A program made the translations under genes and the position numbers. Shown here piece after piece: positions 45,829 through 55,200 of a DNA stretch of 64,000 nt. This DNA comes from Paenibacillus silagei. GTDB taxonomy: Bacteria; Bacillota; Bacilli; Paenibacillales; Paenibacillaceae. Location of the stretch: contig NZ_JAGGLV010000006.1 of the NCBI RefSeq assembly GCF_017874735.1, positions 124,001 to 188,000 of the forward strand. The letters are read 5' to 3'. Under the pieces are notes generated by a model. It saw only the letters and a program-made list of their open reading frames with translations. It was not told the DNA's origin and made no database searches. How positions within the stretch are numbered: position 1 is the first letter of the stretch; each line of letters begins with the position of its first letter.

Positions 45829-46044
45829 GAGATGATCCCTTCCTTATCCATTAAATTTAGCCGGCTGCTTGTCCATTGTCCGGCCTTGCAGTTGTCTATT
45901 CTCCATTTACCCTTTTGCTTGGAGGGCGAAACAAGCCTGGCCCCGGACAATCCCTCTTCCCCGCCGCCGGCTGCATGCTTGTGTCTTCACCCGTAGGATG
46001 AACCAAGCAAGCGCCGGTTATGCTAATTGATGCGGTTCAAGACA

Positions 46045-46086
46045 GAATAAAGTCAGCCAAGGGGCCGGGAAGCTCCTTGGCTGACT
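46045..46086 (-). terminator. terminator of yunC
   Basis: GTCAGCCAAGG pairs with CCTTGGCTGAC around a GC-rich loop, and the minus strand continues TTTATTCTG. It lies 18 bases after the stop. Confidence 0.8.
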
Positions 46087-46103
46087 ACACATTGCTATGT
46101 GCC

Positions 46104-46406
46104 TTACATCATTAGCAGCAGGGCCTCTGCACCGGACATGCCCGGAACGATTCCCAGCTTCTCTGCTTCTATAGTTACGGACTCCAGCGGCGCGGCCAGC
46201 AGCTGTTGAAGCGTGCGCACCCCGACAGCCCTTGCCGCAATAATCTTCCGGTCGCTCAGCACCTCGTTCAGCAGTCCTATGTCCAGCGCCCCGCACATGA
46301 TATATCCCTTGTCTGTGCTGATGCTGAGCAGCGTCGTTTTGGGCAGCTTCACCTCAACCCCCACCAGGACATGATCGCCCACCTGCATGGGCTCTATTGT
46401 TACCAT
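46104..46406 (-). CDS. yunC: DUF1805 protein YunC
   Basis: A 100-aa protein, MVTIEPMQVGDHVLVGVEVKLP, then TTLLSISTDKGYIMCGALDI and ARAVGVRTLQQLL, matching the DUF1805 family whose Bacillus member is YunC. Its function is unknown; the pattern is a small alpha/beta sandwich. The start at 46406 follows AGGAGG with 8 bases. In Bacillus yunC is next to yunD; here yunD is about 18 kb away. Confidence 0.85.
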   Translation of the reverse strand: MVTIEPMQVGDHVLVGVEVKLPKTTLLSISTDKGYIMCGALDIGLLNEVLSDRKIIAARAVGVRTLQQLLAAPLESVTIEAEKLGIVPGMSGAEALLLMM

Positions 46407-46618
46407 CTGCAGCACCTCCTCCTTTCACATTCACGTTGTAGGTTATGCGTACGGTTCAGGCCACGTGTGGACGATTGTCCTAGTTCATGGAGAAATCGGA
46501 GGGTCAGAAGTCCTTATTTCTATGCAGGAGGGTATATAATTTCCGCTTATTTAATGGTATAGTTTATACACTAATTTAAATTAAAGAAATCGTGATTAAC
46601 GATTAAGCTGGGGGATTA

Positions 46619-47152
46619 ATGGATAAGAAACTACAACATACCGACGGCAATTATCTTTTCAATGTCGACATCCTGATTAATGCCCGCACCAACCCGCTTG
46701 CGCTGCAATTCCTGCTTGAAATGTTGAATTCAAGCGACAAAGTCACTGATTTCAACATCAACTCCGGGCTGGAGCTTGGAAGAGCCATCGATCATCTGCT
46801 GAAGTCTGCAAAAATGGCTCTGAAGAATGACAGCTTCACACCTGCTCCGGTGCCAGTGAAATTGCCGGAGAAGCCGGCAGACTCTCAGGCAGCCAAGCCT
46901 GCGGAGAAGCCCGCAGCCAAGAAGCCTGCAGCAGCTCCGGCAGAAACTCCAGCAGATGTATTCGGCAAAATCAGACAGTACATTCAGAATAACCAGCTCG
47001 TCCGGCTGCGTGCGAACCGGCATGGCAAACAGGTATCCATGCCCTGCCGTATTCTGAACTTAGACGAAACGGAGAATTCGCTGAGTGTATACCATGTAGA
47101 CGAGAAGCAGGTCTACACGTTCAAGCTTAATGAAATCGATGAATTTCTGTAA
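46619..47152 (+). CDS. hypothetical protein with Ala/Pro/Lys-rich linker
   Basis: A 177-aa soluble protein in two parts. Residues 1-75 are helical (NPLALQFLLEMLNSSDKV). An Ala/Pro/Lys-rich linker (about 78-112) leads to a beta-rich domain (about 113-177; LVRLRANRHGKQVSMPC, then SVYHVDEKQVYTFKL), which looks like a small barrel. I do not recognise the family. GGGGG stands close to the ATG, and a 19-base-pair hairpin follows at once. Confidence 0.7.
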   Translation: MDKKLQHTDGNYLFNVDILINARTNPLALQFLLEMLNSSDKVTDFNINSGLELGRAIDHLLKSAKMALKNDSFTPAPVPVKLPEKPADSQAAKPAEKPAAKKPAAAPAETPADVFGKIRQYIQNNQLVRLRANRHGKQVSMPCRILNLDETENSLSVYHVDEKQVYTFKLNEIDEFL

Positions 47153-47201
47153 GAGAAAGAAGCACCCGCTCCGGGTTCCGGGGCGGGTGCTTCTTTCTCT
47201 T
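47151..47201. terminator. long bidirectional hairpin
   Basis: AAGAGAAAGAAGCACCCGC and its exact complement form a 19-base-pair stem around a 13-base loop, overlapping the stop codon of the upstream gene. The A- and T-rich base of the stem can serve both strands, and the genes converge. Confidence 0.8.
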
Positions 47202-47241
47202 ACGATTATTTTGGCGGATACGCAGCTCTTGCCGCACTTAT

Positions 47242-47619
47242 TCACTTCTTGCGCGAGAAGGCCTCCAAGGCCAGGCAAATCCAGCCCGCAATGAAGCATA
47301 CGCCTCCCAGCGGAGTGATTGCTCCGAGAACCTTGACACCGGAAATACTGAGGATGTACAAGCTGCCCGAGAACAGGACAACCCCGGCAACCATCAGCCG
47401 CCCTGCCCAGCGCAGACGGACACTTTCGCCCCACTGCCCAGCGGTAAGCCCGATAAGTATCAAGGCCAGCGCATGGAACATATGATACTGGACGCCCGTC
47501 TCGTACACCTGCAGATAGTGCTCACTGATTACAGGCTTCAGGATATGCGATCCGAACGCGCCTATGGCAACAGACAGCATACCCAGCAAGGCTCCCCAGC
47601 CCACCAATCTTCGTTGCAT
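47242..47619 (-). CDS. ywdK: DUF423 small membrane protein
   Basis: A 125-aa protein with four membrane helices: GALLGMLSVAIGAFGSHIL, HMFHALALILIGLTA, MVAGVVLFSGSLYIL and a last one through CFIAGWICLALEAF. GAFGSH and YHMFHALALI are typical of DUF423 (Bacillus YwdK). Function unknown. Single gene. Confidence 0.88.
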   Translation of the reverse strand: MQRRLVGWGALLGMLSVAIGAFGSHILKPVISEHYLQVYETGVQYHMFHALALILIGLTAGQWGESVRLRWAGRLMVAGVVLFSGSLYILSISGVKVLGAITPLGGVCFIAGWICLALEAFSRKK

Positions 47620-47786
47620 GGATATACAGCTCCTTCCCTGAGTTGAACTTCTCCTATCTTAACAATCAGCTTCGCCTTTTGCCAGCCGCATCATTCTGTA
47701 GCTTGTATTCCTGAGGACTTGCATTTAGAGCGCTGTTATGATGAAGTGGTAGTAATAACCTATTACACCCCAAGGAGTGCAGCCAA

Positions 47787-48242
47787 ATGGACTATCATAC
47801 ACCTCCCAAATCGGACACCGCCGCAACCGAGCCTGCAAGATGGGGCTCTTCTGAACAAGACATGAACCCGGATTATGTATACCAGGAGAACAAACGCGAC
47901 TATAAGCACTCGGGCCCCGGTATCGCTTCGTTCGTAATAGCTCTACTTACATTGGTCTGCTATGCCATTACCTTCGTGTATGTAGGAGCGCAAGCGTCTT
48001 CTCTGATGAATGAGCATAATAAACTGATTGCCGATTCGGCAGAAACGATTATGTATTTGGGCCTGACGATGCTGATCCTGGTCGCAGTGAATATCATCGG
48101 GGCGGTTACCGGTATTATCGGCCTGACCCTGCGCAGACGGCGCAAGGTTTTTGCTATTATCGGCACCATCATCAACGCCGGCTTCCTCCTTCTGTTCATG
48201 CTTCTGCTATCCGTTGTTCTGGTAAATGCCGGAGCATCATGA
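47787..48242 (+). CDS. small membrane protein, DUF4190-like
   Basis: A 151-aa protein: a charged 45-residue N-terminus, then three membrane helices (about 46-68, 88-115 and 125-147), with GIASFVIALLTLVCY and IGLTLRRRRKVFAIIGTIIN. The layout resembles DUF4190-type proteins, but I am not certain. ATG behind CAAGGAGTG; a clear terminator follows. Confidence 0.75.
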   Translation: MDYHTPPKSDTAATEPARWGSSEQDMNPDYVYQENKRDYKHSGPGIASFVIALLTLVCYAITFVYVGAQASSLMNEHNKLIADSAETIMYLGLTMLILVAVNIIGAVTGIIGLTLRRRRKVFAIIGTIINAGFLLLFMLLLSVVLVNAGAS

Positions 48243-48257
48243 TAACTCGTGTACGCA

Positions 48258-48302
48258 AACACAGCATATCCCTTTGAACCGGGACATGCTGTGTTTTGTT
48301 GT
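48258..48302 (+). terminator. terminator after small membrane protein gene
   Basis: AACACAGCATATCCC pairs with GGGACATGCTGTGTT (one mismatch) around an 8-base loop, followed by TTTGTTG. Confidence 0.8.
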
Positions 48303-48328
48303 GGAGCCTTATATACAGAGCTGGACGC

Positions 48329-50605
48329 TTAGATCTCGAACTCTTCGCTTGAATCGGACAGTCCGCCGTTCTGCACGCCAGAGCTGTTGGCTACCGCAAG
48401 CACGTATACCTTATACTTGGTGCCTTTGACAATCGGATTACCGTTAATATCTCTGGCTGCAGCCGCTATAGAGAGATTGCTTCCGTTAGGGACTGCTGAT
48501 CTGTAGTATGAGGATTGCACGCCAAGGGCTTCTGCACTACCGAAGCTCTGCTTGGAAGGGACTACGAATACCCGGTATTCGGAAATATTCGACTCACGGG
48601 CAGACTTGGTGAAGTTAACCACAAGTTTGCCGTTATCCATGCCGTAGGTCACATTTGTCACGGAGGTGACTGGAAGCTTAGCCGATAAGGTAATGGCTGC
48701 CGATCCCTCCGATAATACATTAGCTCCCTGGTAGCTGCCGTTTCTGACAGTCAATACATATACCCGGTAGCTGATTCCCGGCTTGATGGCTGCGCCGCGT
48801 ACGTCCTTGGCTGAGCTATCGAGCACCTGATTGGTGCTGTCCCCGGATGTACCTGCGGTTGTATAATTCCCCGCATTATTCGCATCCGACAAGCTGAAGC
48901 TGTTGTAATAATTCATAGGCACCACCAGAATCCGGTAATGGCTGATGTAGGATTCGTCTCCGGCATGATTGAACGATACTCTCAGATCACGGCCGTCTCC
49001 ATAATCGTTCACATCACTCACACTTAGATTCGATATGGCACTGAGGCCGGAGGTATTCACCAGCGTAATCGCCGGAGAAGCAGCGGATAGCACATTCGAA
49101 CCCGAATTGTTCCAGTTGCCTGCCGCGAGCACATACACCTTGTAGCTGGTTCCGTTCCTGATCAGGGAACCGCGAACATCTCTGCTGGAAGAATTCAGGA
49201 TCTGTTCGGTATAGGTTCCTGATGTGTTTACCGCCGTATAATTCGCACTGGATACGTTATTCGCATCATTTAAGCTGAAGCTGCTGTAATAATTCACAGG
49301 CACCACCAGAATGCGGTATTGGCTAATATTGGTCTCGTCTGTAGCATGGTTGAAGGTAACCTTCAAATCCCGCCCGTCATTATAATCATTCACATCGGTC
49401 ACGTTCAGGTTGGATACCCCTGCATTGGCCAGTGTAAGGGCCGTTGAAGCAGGTGACAGCACATTATTCGCAGCATTGCTGCTGTCAACCGCCAGTACGT
49501 ATACCCGGTAGCTGACACCCGTCTTGATCAGCGCTCCATCTGTATCTCTGGAGCCGGAGGAGAGGTTCAGGCTGATGTTGTTCCCCGTCTTGTTGATCTG
49601 CGTGTAATTGCTGCTGGAGACCGCATTGGCTCTGCCCAGGTCAAACACTGTGGAATTGGACGCTTTGACTACGAAGATCCGGTAAGAGCTTATCTTGCTC
49701 TCATCGGCCAGCTTGTTGAAGCTGACTGAGAGATCCCGGCCATCCCCGTAATCACTGGTATCCGTTGCCTGGACGGTGCCCAGTGCCGGAACTGCCTTGT
49801 TCTGCAATGTAATAACGGCAGCTGCACTGGAGAGGGCACTGGTATTGTTGCCTTTGCCGACTGTCACTACATATACGCTATATCCCTGATTATTCTTAAT
49901 CAGGTCACCGTCGATCGTTCTGGCGGCAGCGTTCAGCTTCACAACAGGATTAGCTCCTGTTACCAGAGCAACGGAGTAGTTATTGGCACCTACTGCCAGT
50001 GCAGACGACAGGTTCAGTGAAGTACCGGTCTTGGCGACAAGCACTCGGTATTGATCCACCAGCGATTCGTCAGCCGCACGGTTGAAGCTGATCTGCAGAT
50101 CCCGGCCGTCTCCATAATCGCTGATATCCTGGGCGGTTACTCCCGATACCGGAGCCGCATTCCCGCCTACCGGAACCGGAGTGGTGATCGTGACAATCTG
50201 CGCAGCCGGATTCCAGCCGACCTCGCGGCCGAGCGCTTCACTTACGAAGCGTGTAGGCACCATTGTGCGGCCCTTCAGATTCTGGCCCGGCACATCCAGG
50301 CTGACTGCCTTGTTGTTGATGGTTGCGATCTTGGAGCCAATCTTCAGTACAATCGTTGTATCGTTCTGGGAAGCTGTTACTGTCTGTGTCTTCTGATTCC
50401 ACTTGATGTCGGCATTGAAGGCTTCAAAGATAGCCCGCAGCGGAACCATGGTCCGTCCGTTCACCATTACCGGCGGCTGGTCTGTGGACAAGGTCACTCC
50501 ATCAATAATAACCCTGATGGGTTTTGCTGCTGCCTGGGCCGGAGCCTGAAACAACATCGGGAACACCAATAATCCTGCTACAATCGAAATCCATAACTTT
50601 TTCAC
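48329..50605 (-). CDS. copper-amine-oxidase-N-domain surface protein with five internal repeats
   Basis: A 758-aa exported protein. A signal peptide (residues 1-25, ending QAPAQAAA) leads to a copper amine oxidase N-terminal domain (about 30-145: MVNGRTMVPLRAIFEAF, KGRTMVPTRFVSEALG). No catalytic oxidase domain follows. Instead there are five repeats of about 120 residues near 165, 287, 408, 536 and 655. The first four share D-Y-G/N-DGRDL, FN, ADES and YRIL/FVV, and end in YRVYVL and VLS-AS-AITL. The fifth has lost DYGDGRD. The fold is probably Ig- or fibronectin-like. No SLH or sortase signal, so anchoring may be through the N-domain. Function unknown. Confidence 0.82.
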   Translation of the reverse strand: MKKLWISIVAGLLVFPMLFQAPAQAAAKPIRVIIDGVTLSTDQPPVMVNGRTMVPLRAIFEAFNADIKWNQKTQTVTASQNDTTIVLKIGSKIATINNKAVSLDVPGQNLKGRTMVPTRFVSEALGREVGWNPAAQIVTITTPVPVGGNAAPVSGVTAQDISDYGDGRDLQISFNRAADESLVDQYRVLVAKTGTSLNLSSALAVGANNYSVALVTGANPVVKLNAAARTIDGDLIKNNQGYSVYVVTVGKGNNTSALSSAAAVITLQNKAVPALGTVQATDTSDYGDGRDLSVSFNKLADESKISSYRIFVVKASNSTVFDLGRANAVSSSNYTQINKTGNNISLNLSSGSRDTDGALIKTGVSYRVYVLAVDSSNAANNVLSPASTALTLANAGVSNLNVTDVNDYNDGRDLKVTFNHATDETNISQYRILVVPVNYYSSFSLNDANNVSSANYTAVNTSGTYTEQILNSSSRDVRGSLIRNGTSYKVYVLAAGNWNNSGSNVLSAASPAITLVNTSGLSAISNLSVSDVNDYGDGRDLRVSFNHAGDESYISHYRILVVPMNYYNSFSLSDANNAGNYTTAGTSGDSTNQVLDSSAKDVRGAAIKPGISYRVYVLTVRNGSYQGANVLSEGSAAITLSAKLPVTSVTNVTYGMDNGKLVVNFTKSARESNISEYRVFVVPSKQSFGSAEALGVQSSYYRSAVPNGSNLSIAAAARDINGNPIVKGTKYKVYVLAVANSSGVQNGGLSDSSEEFEI

Positions 50606-50703
50606 AAGCTCACCCTCCCGGATAGGAAAACAATCTCAATTTCTATCTCTTTGACGCAAGCCGGGCGGAAAAAGTTTCTCTCTGAACCGGTTACAAAAAA
50701 ATA

Positions 50704-50726
50704 ACCTTTGGAGCCGATTCCAAAGG
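50704..50726 (-). terminator. second hairpin downstream of lipoprotein gene
   Basis: CCTTTGGA pairs with TCCAAAGG around ATCGGC on the minus strand, followed by TTATTTTTTTG. It backs up the larger hairpin at 50739-50778. Confidence 0.7.
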
Positions 50727-50738
50727 CGGCAAAAAGAA

Positions 50739-50778
50739 CTGCAATGGCGGATACCCATGGGGTATTCCGCCATTGCAG
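50739..50778 (-). terminator. first hairpin downstream of lipoprotein gene
   Basis: CTGCAATGGCGG pairs with CCGCCATTGCAG and the stem continues through TACC/GGTA; the minus strand then reads TTCTTTTTG. It lies 32 bases after the stop at 50810. Confidence 0.8.
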
Positions 50779-50809
50779 CCCGGGTTCGGGTTCAGGGCAC
50801 TCTGCCGAA

Positions 50810-51238
50810 TCAGTCCGCTTTGGCCAGACTGGACAATACCCGCTGAATCACGACAGGATCTTTTCCGACTATTTTTTCCACATAAGTAAATACTACAGGA
50901 TCATCCATCTCAAGTCCTTCCGGCGCATCCGCTGTGCCTGCACCGAGTTCAAAGGCCGTCGGCCCTTCTTCTGTCACAATCTCCACGGAATGGGTATCCA
51001 TCTGCCCGACATAAGTGCCTGAGCCCTGGATCTTCTCTGACTCTGCGGCTGCGGAAGGACCAGGCTTCAGCACCGGACTGGCGAGAGGTAACGCCACTGT
51101 CTGTACAGGGATTCCCGATGAGCCTGCTGAGGACGATTCTCCGGGGGCTTCCGCAGGGCTGTTCCCGCCGCAAGCCGTCAGGGTGAGCATCAATACAGCG
51201 ATTGCTGTCATAGCGGGTAGCGTACGCTCTAGTCTCAT
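50810..51238 (-). CDS. hypothetical lipoprotein
   Basis: A 142-aa protein with a lipoprotein signal peptide: hydrophobic core AIAVLMLTLTAC, cysteine at residue 23 in LTAC-GG. A Ser/Pro/Ala linker (26-65) leads to a small beta-rich domain (GTYVGQMDTHSVEIVTEEG, then DDPVVFTYVEKIVGKDPVVI). I do not recognise the family. Two tandem terminators follow. Confidence 0.78.
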   Translation of the reverse strand: MRLERTLPAMTAIAVLMLTLTACGGNSPAEAPGESSSAGSSGIPVQTVALPLASPVLKPGPSAAAESEKIQGSGTYVGQMDTHSVEIVTEEGPTAFELGAGTADAPEGLEMDDPVVFTYVEKIVGKDPVVIQRVLSSLAKAD

Positions 51239-51410
51239 GATGTGTACCTCCTCTGTTGGTTGTGTGCTGCTTACCTTACCTATGGATTACCCCATAAGCC
51301 GGGTAGTGTAAACTTGCCGTTACGGGCTGGGCATCAGCCGTACGCACAGAAGCGCCGGACTAATACAATAGATGAAGAGCCTTATTCAGCATTTGAAGGA
51401 GTGGTATCCC

Positions 51411-52055
51411 TTGAGAATCGATATCGGCTGCGGCCCCGGCAAAGAGTCAGGGTATCTGGGAATCGACCGCACACAGTACCCCGGGGTGGATATCGTCTGC
51501 GATATTTGCGAAGGAATCCCCCTGCCCGACAATACGGCTGAATTCGTTATGGCCAGCCGGGTGATGCCTTATGTGAACGATCTGTTTGCAGCGATGTCAG
51601 AGATTTATAGAATAAGCACACACCAAGCGGTTGTGTGTATTCTCTCACCCTATGCCCATAGCTTCCCGCATGCCTCCAACCCTATGTTTAAGCAAAAGTT
51701 CGATGAGTATACCCCACGGTATTTCACCGGCCGCTTCTTCCAGCCCTATCAGAGCCCGCTGTGCCCGGAGATCCCGGATTATCCCGTGCCGCTGCCGCCG
51801 TTTGACTTCAGACTGCTGCGGATGGAGCTGTTCTATCAATATCCGTATGATGACAATCTGTATGATGCGGAAGAGCTCGAGGTTCTGAAGACGCTGCAGT
51901 CCAATGTCATTCACGAAATTATGTACCACTTCGCCGTCATTAAGCGGGAGATTACCGATGAGGAACTGGAGGCGATGAGCCGGAAGGTGCTGCCTGAACC
52001 ACAGGCACTGCTGGCGCGCCGGCTTCGGCTGCAGAACAGGAAATATATGTTATAA
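51411..52055 (+). CDS. SAM-dependent methyltransferase-like protein
   Basis: A 214-aa protein beginning MRIDIGCGPGKESGYLGID, the glycine-rich SAM-binding motif I, with the acidic GID after strand 2 and VCDICEGIPLPDNTAEFV as motif II/III region. The C-terminal half (YFTGRFFQPYQSPLCPEIPDY) is not a common methyltransferase part. The TTG at 51411 has AAGGAG nine bases upstream; an ATG at 51372 is in frame but lacks one. The substrate is unknown. A terminator follows. Confidence 0.8.
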   Translation: MRIDIGCGPGKESGYLGIDRTQYPGVDIVCDICEGIPLPDNTAEFVMASRVMPYVNDLFAAMSEIYRISTHQAVVCILSPYAHSFPHASNPMFKQKFDEYTPRYFTGRFFQPYQSPLCPEIPDYPVPLPPFDFRLLRMELFYQYPYDDNLYDAEELEVLKTLQSNVIHEIMYHFAVIKREITDEELEAMSRKVLPEPQALLARRLRLQNRKYML

Positions 52056-52112
52056 AATTCGGGATGGACATACAAGATTGCCCAAAACGGAACATAGGTT
52101 AATACAACACAA

Positions 52113-52158
52113 GCAAGATGGCATATCGGCTCACACAGGAGCCGGTCTGCTTTTTTTT
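52113..52158 (+). terminator. terminator after methyltransferase gene
   Basis: CGGCTC pairs with GAGCCG around ACACAG, with GCA/TGC outer pairing, followed by eight T residues. Confidence 0.75.
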
Positions 52159-52213
52159 GAAAATAGAAGAATTTATTTGTTTCACATGATAACTTATCCT
52201 TCTATTTCTCGCT

Positions 52214-52253
52214 GAAACGGTACCGTCCTTTAAAAGGACGGAAAAGCCGTTTC
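52214..52253 (+). promoter_or_regulatory. nested hairpin in leader of the large DUF11 gene
   Basis: A perfect inner palindrome, CCGTCCTTTAAAAGGACGG (52223-52241), is enclosed by an outer pair GAAACGG/CCGTTTC. It lies about 30 bases before the ribosome site AGGAGGTGA. It has no T tract, so an mRNA-stabilising or regulatory stem is more likely than a terminator. Confidence 0.5.
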
Positions 52254-52294
52254 CACTTGCTGTCTGAGCTTCTATTCAAAAGGAGGTGAAAATT

Positions 52295-55200
52295 ATTCCT
52301 CTAGTCGTTCGGTCTACGGTTAATGCAACAGGCGCCATCACTTTCACTGGCAACACGCTGGGACTAAGCCGCTCTGAGACTGCCGGTGTACCGGGTACAC
52401 AGGACAGTATCGGAGGCTTCTCTACGATCAATACAGCTTCTGTATACGGAACTTACCCAGCTGGCACTACCAGTCTATATCAGAGCAACAGTTCAGCAGC
52501 CATTCTGGTTCTCCCTGCCGGAAGCACAGTTCTGTATGCCGAGCTGATCTGGGGCGGTTCCTATGTTAATGGTACCGTAAATCTCACTGCGGCAATCAAC
52601 AACCCTGTATCCTTCACTACACCGCTAGGGAACACGGTCAGTGTAACCCCCGATTCAGCCACAGCCAATTCGGTGGATCTGGGCGGGGGTGCACTCGCAT
52701 ATGTCCGTTCCGCCAATGTCACCAGCACTATTCAAGCCTCCGGTGCCGGAACCTATGTCACTGGCGGTGTAGTCGGAACTATTGTAATTCCCGGAGATTC
52801 CACTGCCAACCATGCCGGCTGGACACTTGCTGTCATCTACCAGAATCCGTCGCTGCCCTTCCGCAACATGTCCCTGCGCGCAGGCGCTGTCCTTGTCCAG
52901 GCCTCCTCGGCCCCGGTGGTCACCACCATTACCGGCTTCGCCACACCTGTTACCGGCGCGCTGGGCGGACGTATCCAGTTCAGCGCCCAGGAAGGAGATG
53001 CTAACCGCTCGGGAGACCAGGCGCTTTTCGGCCCTACTTCTACTACTCAGGTCGCCCTGTCCGGTCCTAATAACTTTGCCAACAACTTTTTTGCCTCGCA
53101 GATTAACAATGATGCCGGCAATCTGAATACGACCGGCACGTTCGGCACCCGCAACCAGACCAACGGCAGTCCAGGCTCCAACATTGTCGGGGGGCGGCAG
53201 GGCTGGGATATCACGAATGTGGATGTCTCTGCGCGCCTGGTCAATAACCAGTCCTCCGCACTCCTGACCTTAACTACTTCGGGCGATGCGTATGTCGTTA
53301 ACGCCAACGGGCTGCAAATTGACATCAATGCGCCCAAGATCTCCTTGACCAAAAGCGCAAATGCCGCCGGCACCATCGTTGGCGATCTGGTCACCTACAC
53401 CGTAACGGTCAACAATACAGGTACGGCAAGTGCAGCCAGTGTTGTATTGTCGGATACTTTACCGGCAGGTCTTACTTTTGTCGCAGGAAGTGTGGTGGTA
53501 GCCGGTGTTGCCAGGCCGACTTATGATATAACCTCCGGCATCCCGCTGGGATCACTGGCCCTTGGCACTTCTATAACGGTTACCTATCAAGCCAGGGTAA
53601 CTTCCTTGCCTAATCCGCAGTTTGTTCCCAACACAGCCACCGCCGCCTTCACCTTCCAGAGTGTGGCCGGAGGCCCGATTGTGAGCGGGGTTATTCCATC
53701 CAATACACAATCGTTGCCGGTATATTCTCCCGTTCTCGGCATTGTCAAAAGCGCCAATACTACCAACGCAACCGTCGGAGACCAGATTCTCTACACCCTG
53801 CAAATCTCCAACACCGGCAATATCGGAGCTACTACTACGCTCACGGATAACATTCCTGCCGGCAGCTCCTATATTCCGGGAAGCTTCACGGTAAACGGCA
53901 CGCCTGTGGCGGGTAATCCCGCCGCCGGGATCGCCATCGGCACCATCGCGGCGGGAGGAAGCTCTACCGTCCAGTTCCGTGTACTGGTGAACAGTCTGCC
54001 TTCTCCCCCGCAGCTGGTGGACCAGGCTACAGCCGCCTATACCTTCCAGGTTCCTGACGGGCGGACCGTGAGCGGTACGGCTGCCTCCAATACGCTCACC
54101 ATACCGGTCAGACTGCCAAATGTTGCCCTTGTCAAAAGCGCCAGCTTCCCGGATGTCGCCGTAGGCGATACCCTGCAGTATACGTCTGTGGTTACTAATA
54201 ACGGAATCGTCGCCATCACGAACGTTGTGCTCTCTGATCCGATACCCGCCAGCAGCACTCTGGTGCCTGGAAGCGTGGTGGTAGCGGGAACCGCACGGCC
54301 TGCCGCTGATCCGGCTTCGGGGATATCCGTGGGCACCATTGCCCCGGGAGCCAGCGTAACGGTAACCTTCCAGGTAAGTGTCACCTCTGTGCCGGGAAAC
54401 GGCCAGCTCGCCAACCAGTCATCGGCCTCTTACAGCTCCGGGACATTTAACGCCATCACACAGTCCAATACAATCCTCACTCCTGTGTACCAGCCAATAA
54501 TCGCTATCGTCAAAAGCTCCAGTCCAAGCAGCGCCACGGTTGGAGGAAATGTACAATACACGCTGCAGGTGCAGAACACCGGTAATCTCGCAGCGAATGT
54601 GACCCTAACTGACACGATCCCTGCCGGGTCTGCCTTCGTCGCCGGAAGCGTCACAGTAAACGGTGCGGTCCGTCCGTCAGATTCTCCGGTAAGCGGAATC
54701 CCGCTCGGGTCCGTAGCACCGGGAGCCGCCTTGACCGTAACCTTCCTGACGAATGTCCAGTCCCTGCCGTCTCCGGCAACCTTGACCGACCAGGGCAGCA
54801 GCAGCTATACCTATCAGTTGCCCAGCGGACGCTCTCTGTCCGGCGGAAGTGTATCCAATACGGTGACTATTCCAGTCTCTGCCCCCAACATCACGATTCT
54901 CAAAAATGCCAATCTCACCTCAGTGGCTGTAGGCGAATATCTTACCTACACCGTCTCTGTATCCAACCCAAGCGGCGTAGCTGTTAACAATGTAGTGCTG
55001 TCTGATCCGGCTCCGGCAGGCAGTGCCTTTGTAGCAGGAACTGTCACGGTGAACGGGACGGCCGTACCCTCTGCCAATCCAAATGCCGGGATTGCTCTCG
55101 GAACACTTGCTGCGGGCGCCACAAGCATCGTTGTCTTCCAGGTGAATGCCAACTCGATTCCAAGCCCGCCTCAACTGAGCAACCGGGCCAGCGCATCCTT

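Noticed and set aside
52286-52288. GTG as the start of the large DUF11 gene
   Set aside because: This codon overlaps the AGGAGGTGA ribosome site itself and no other site lies upstream.
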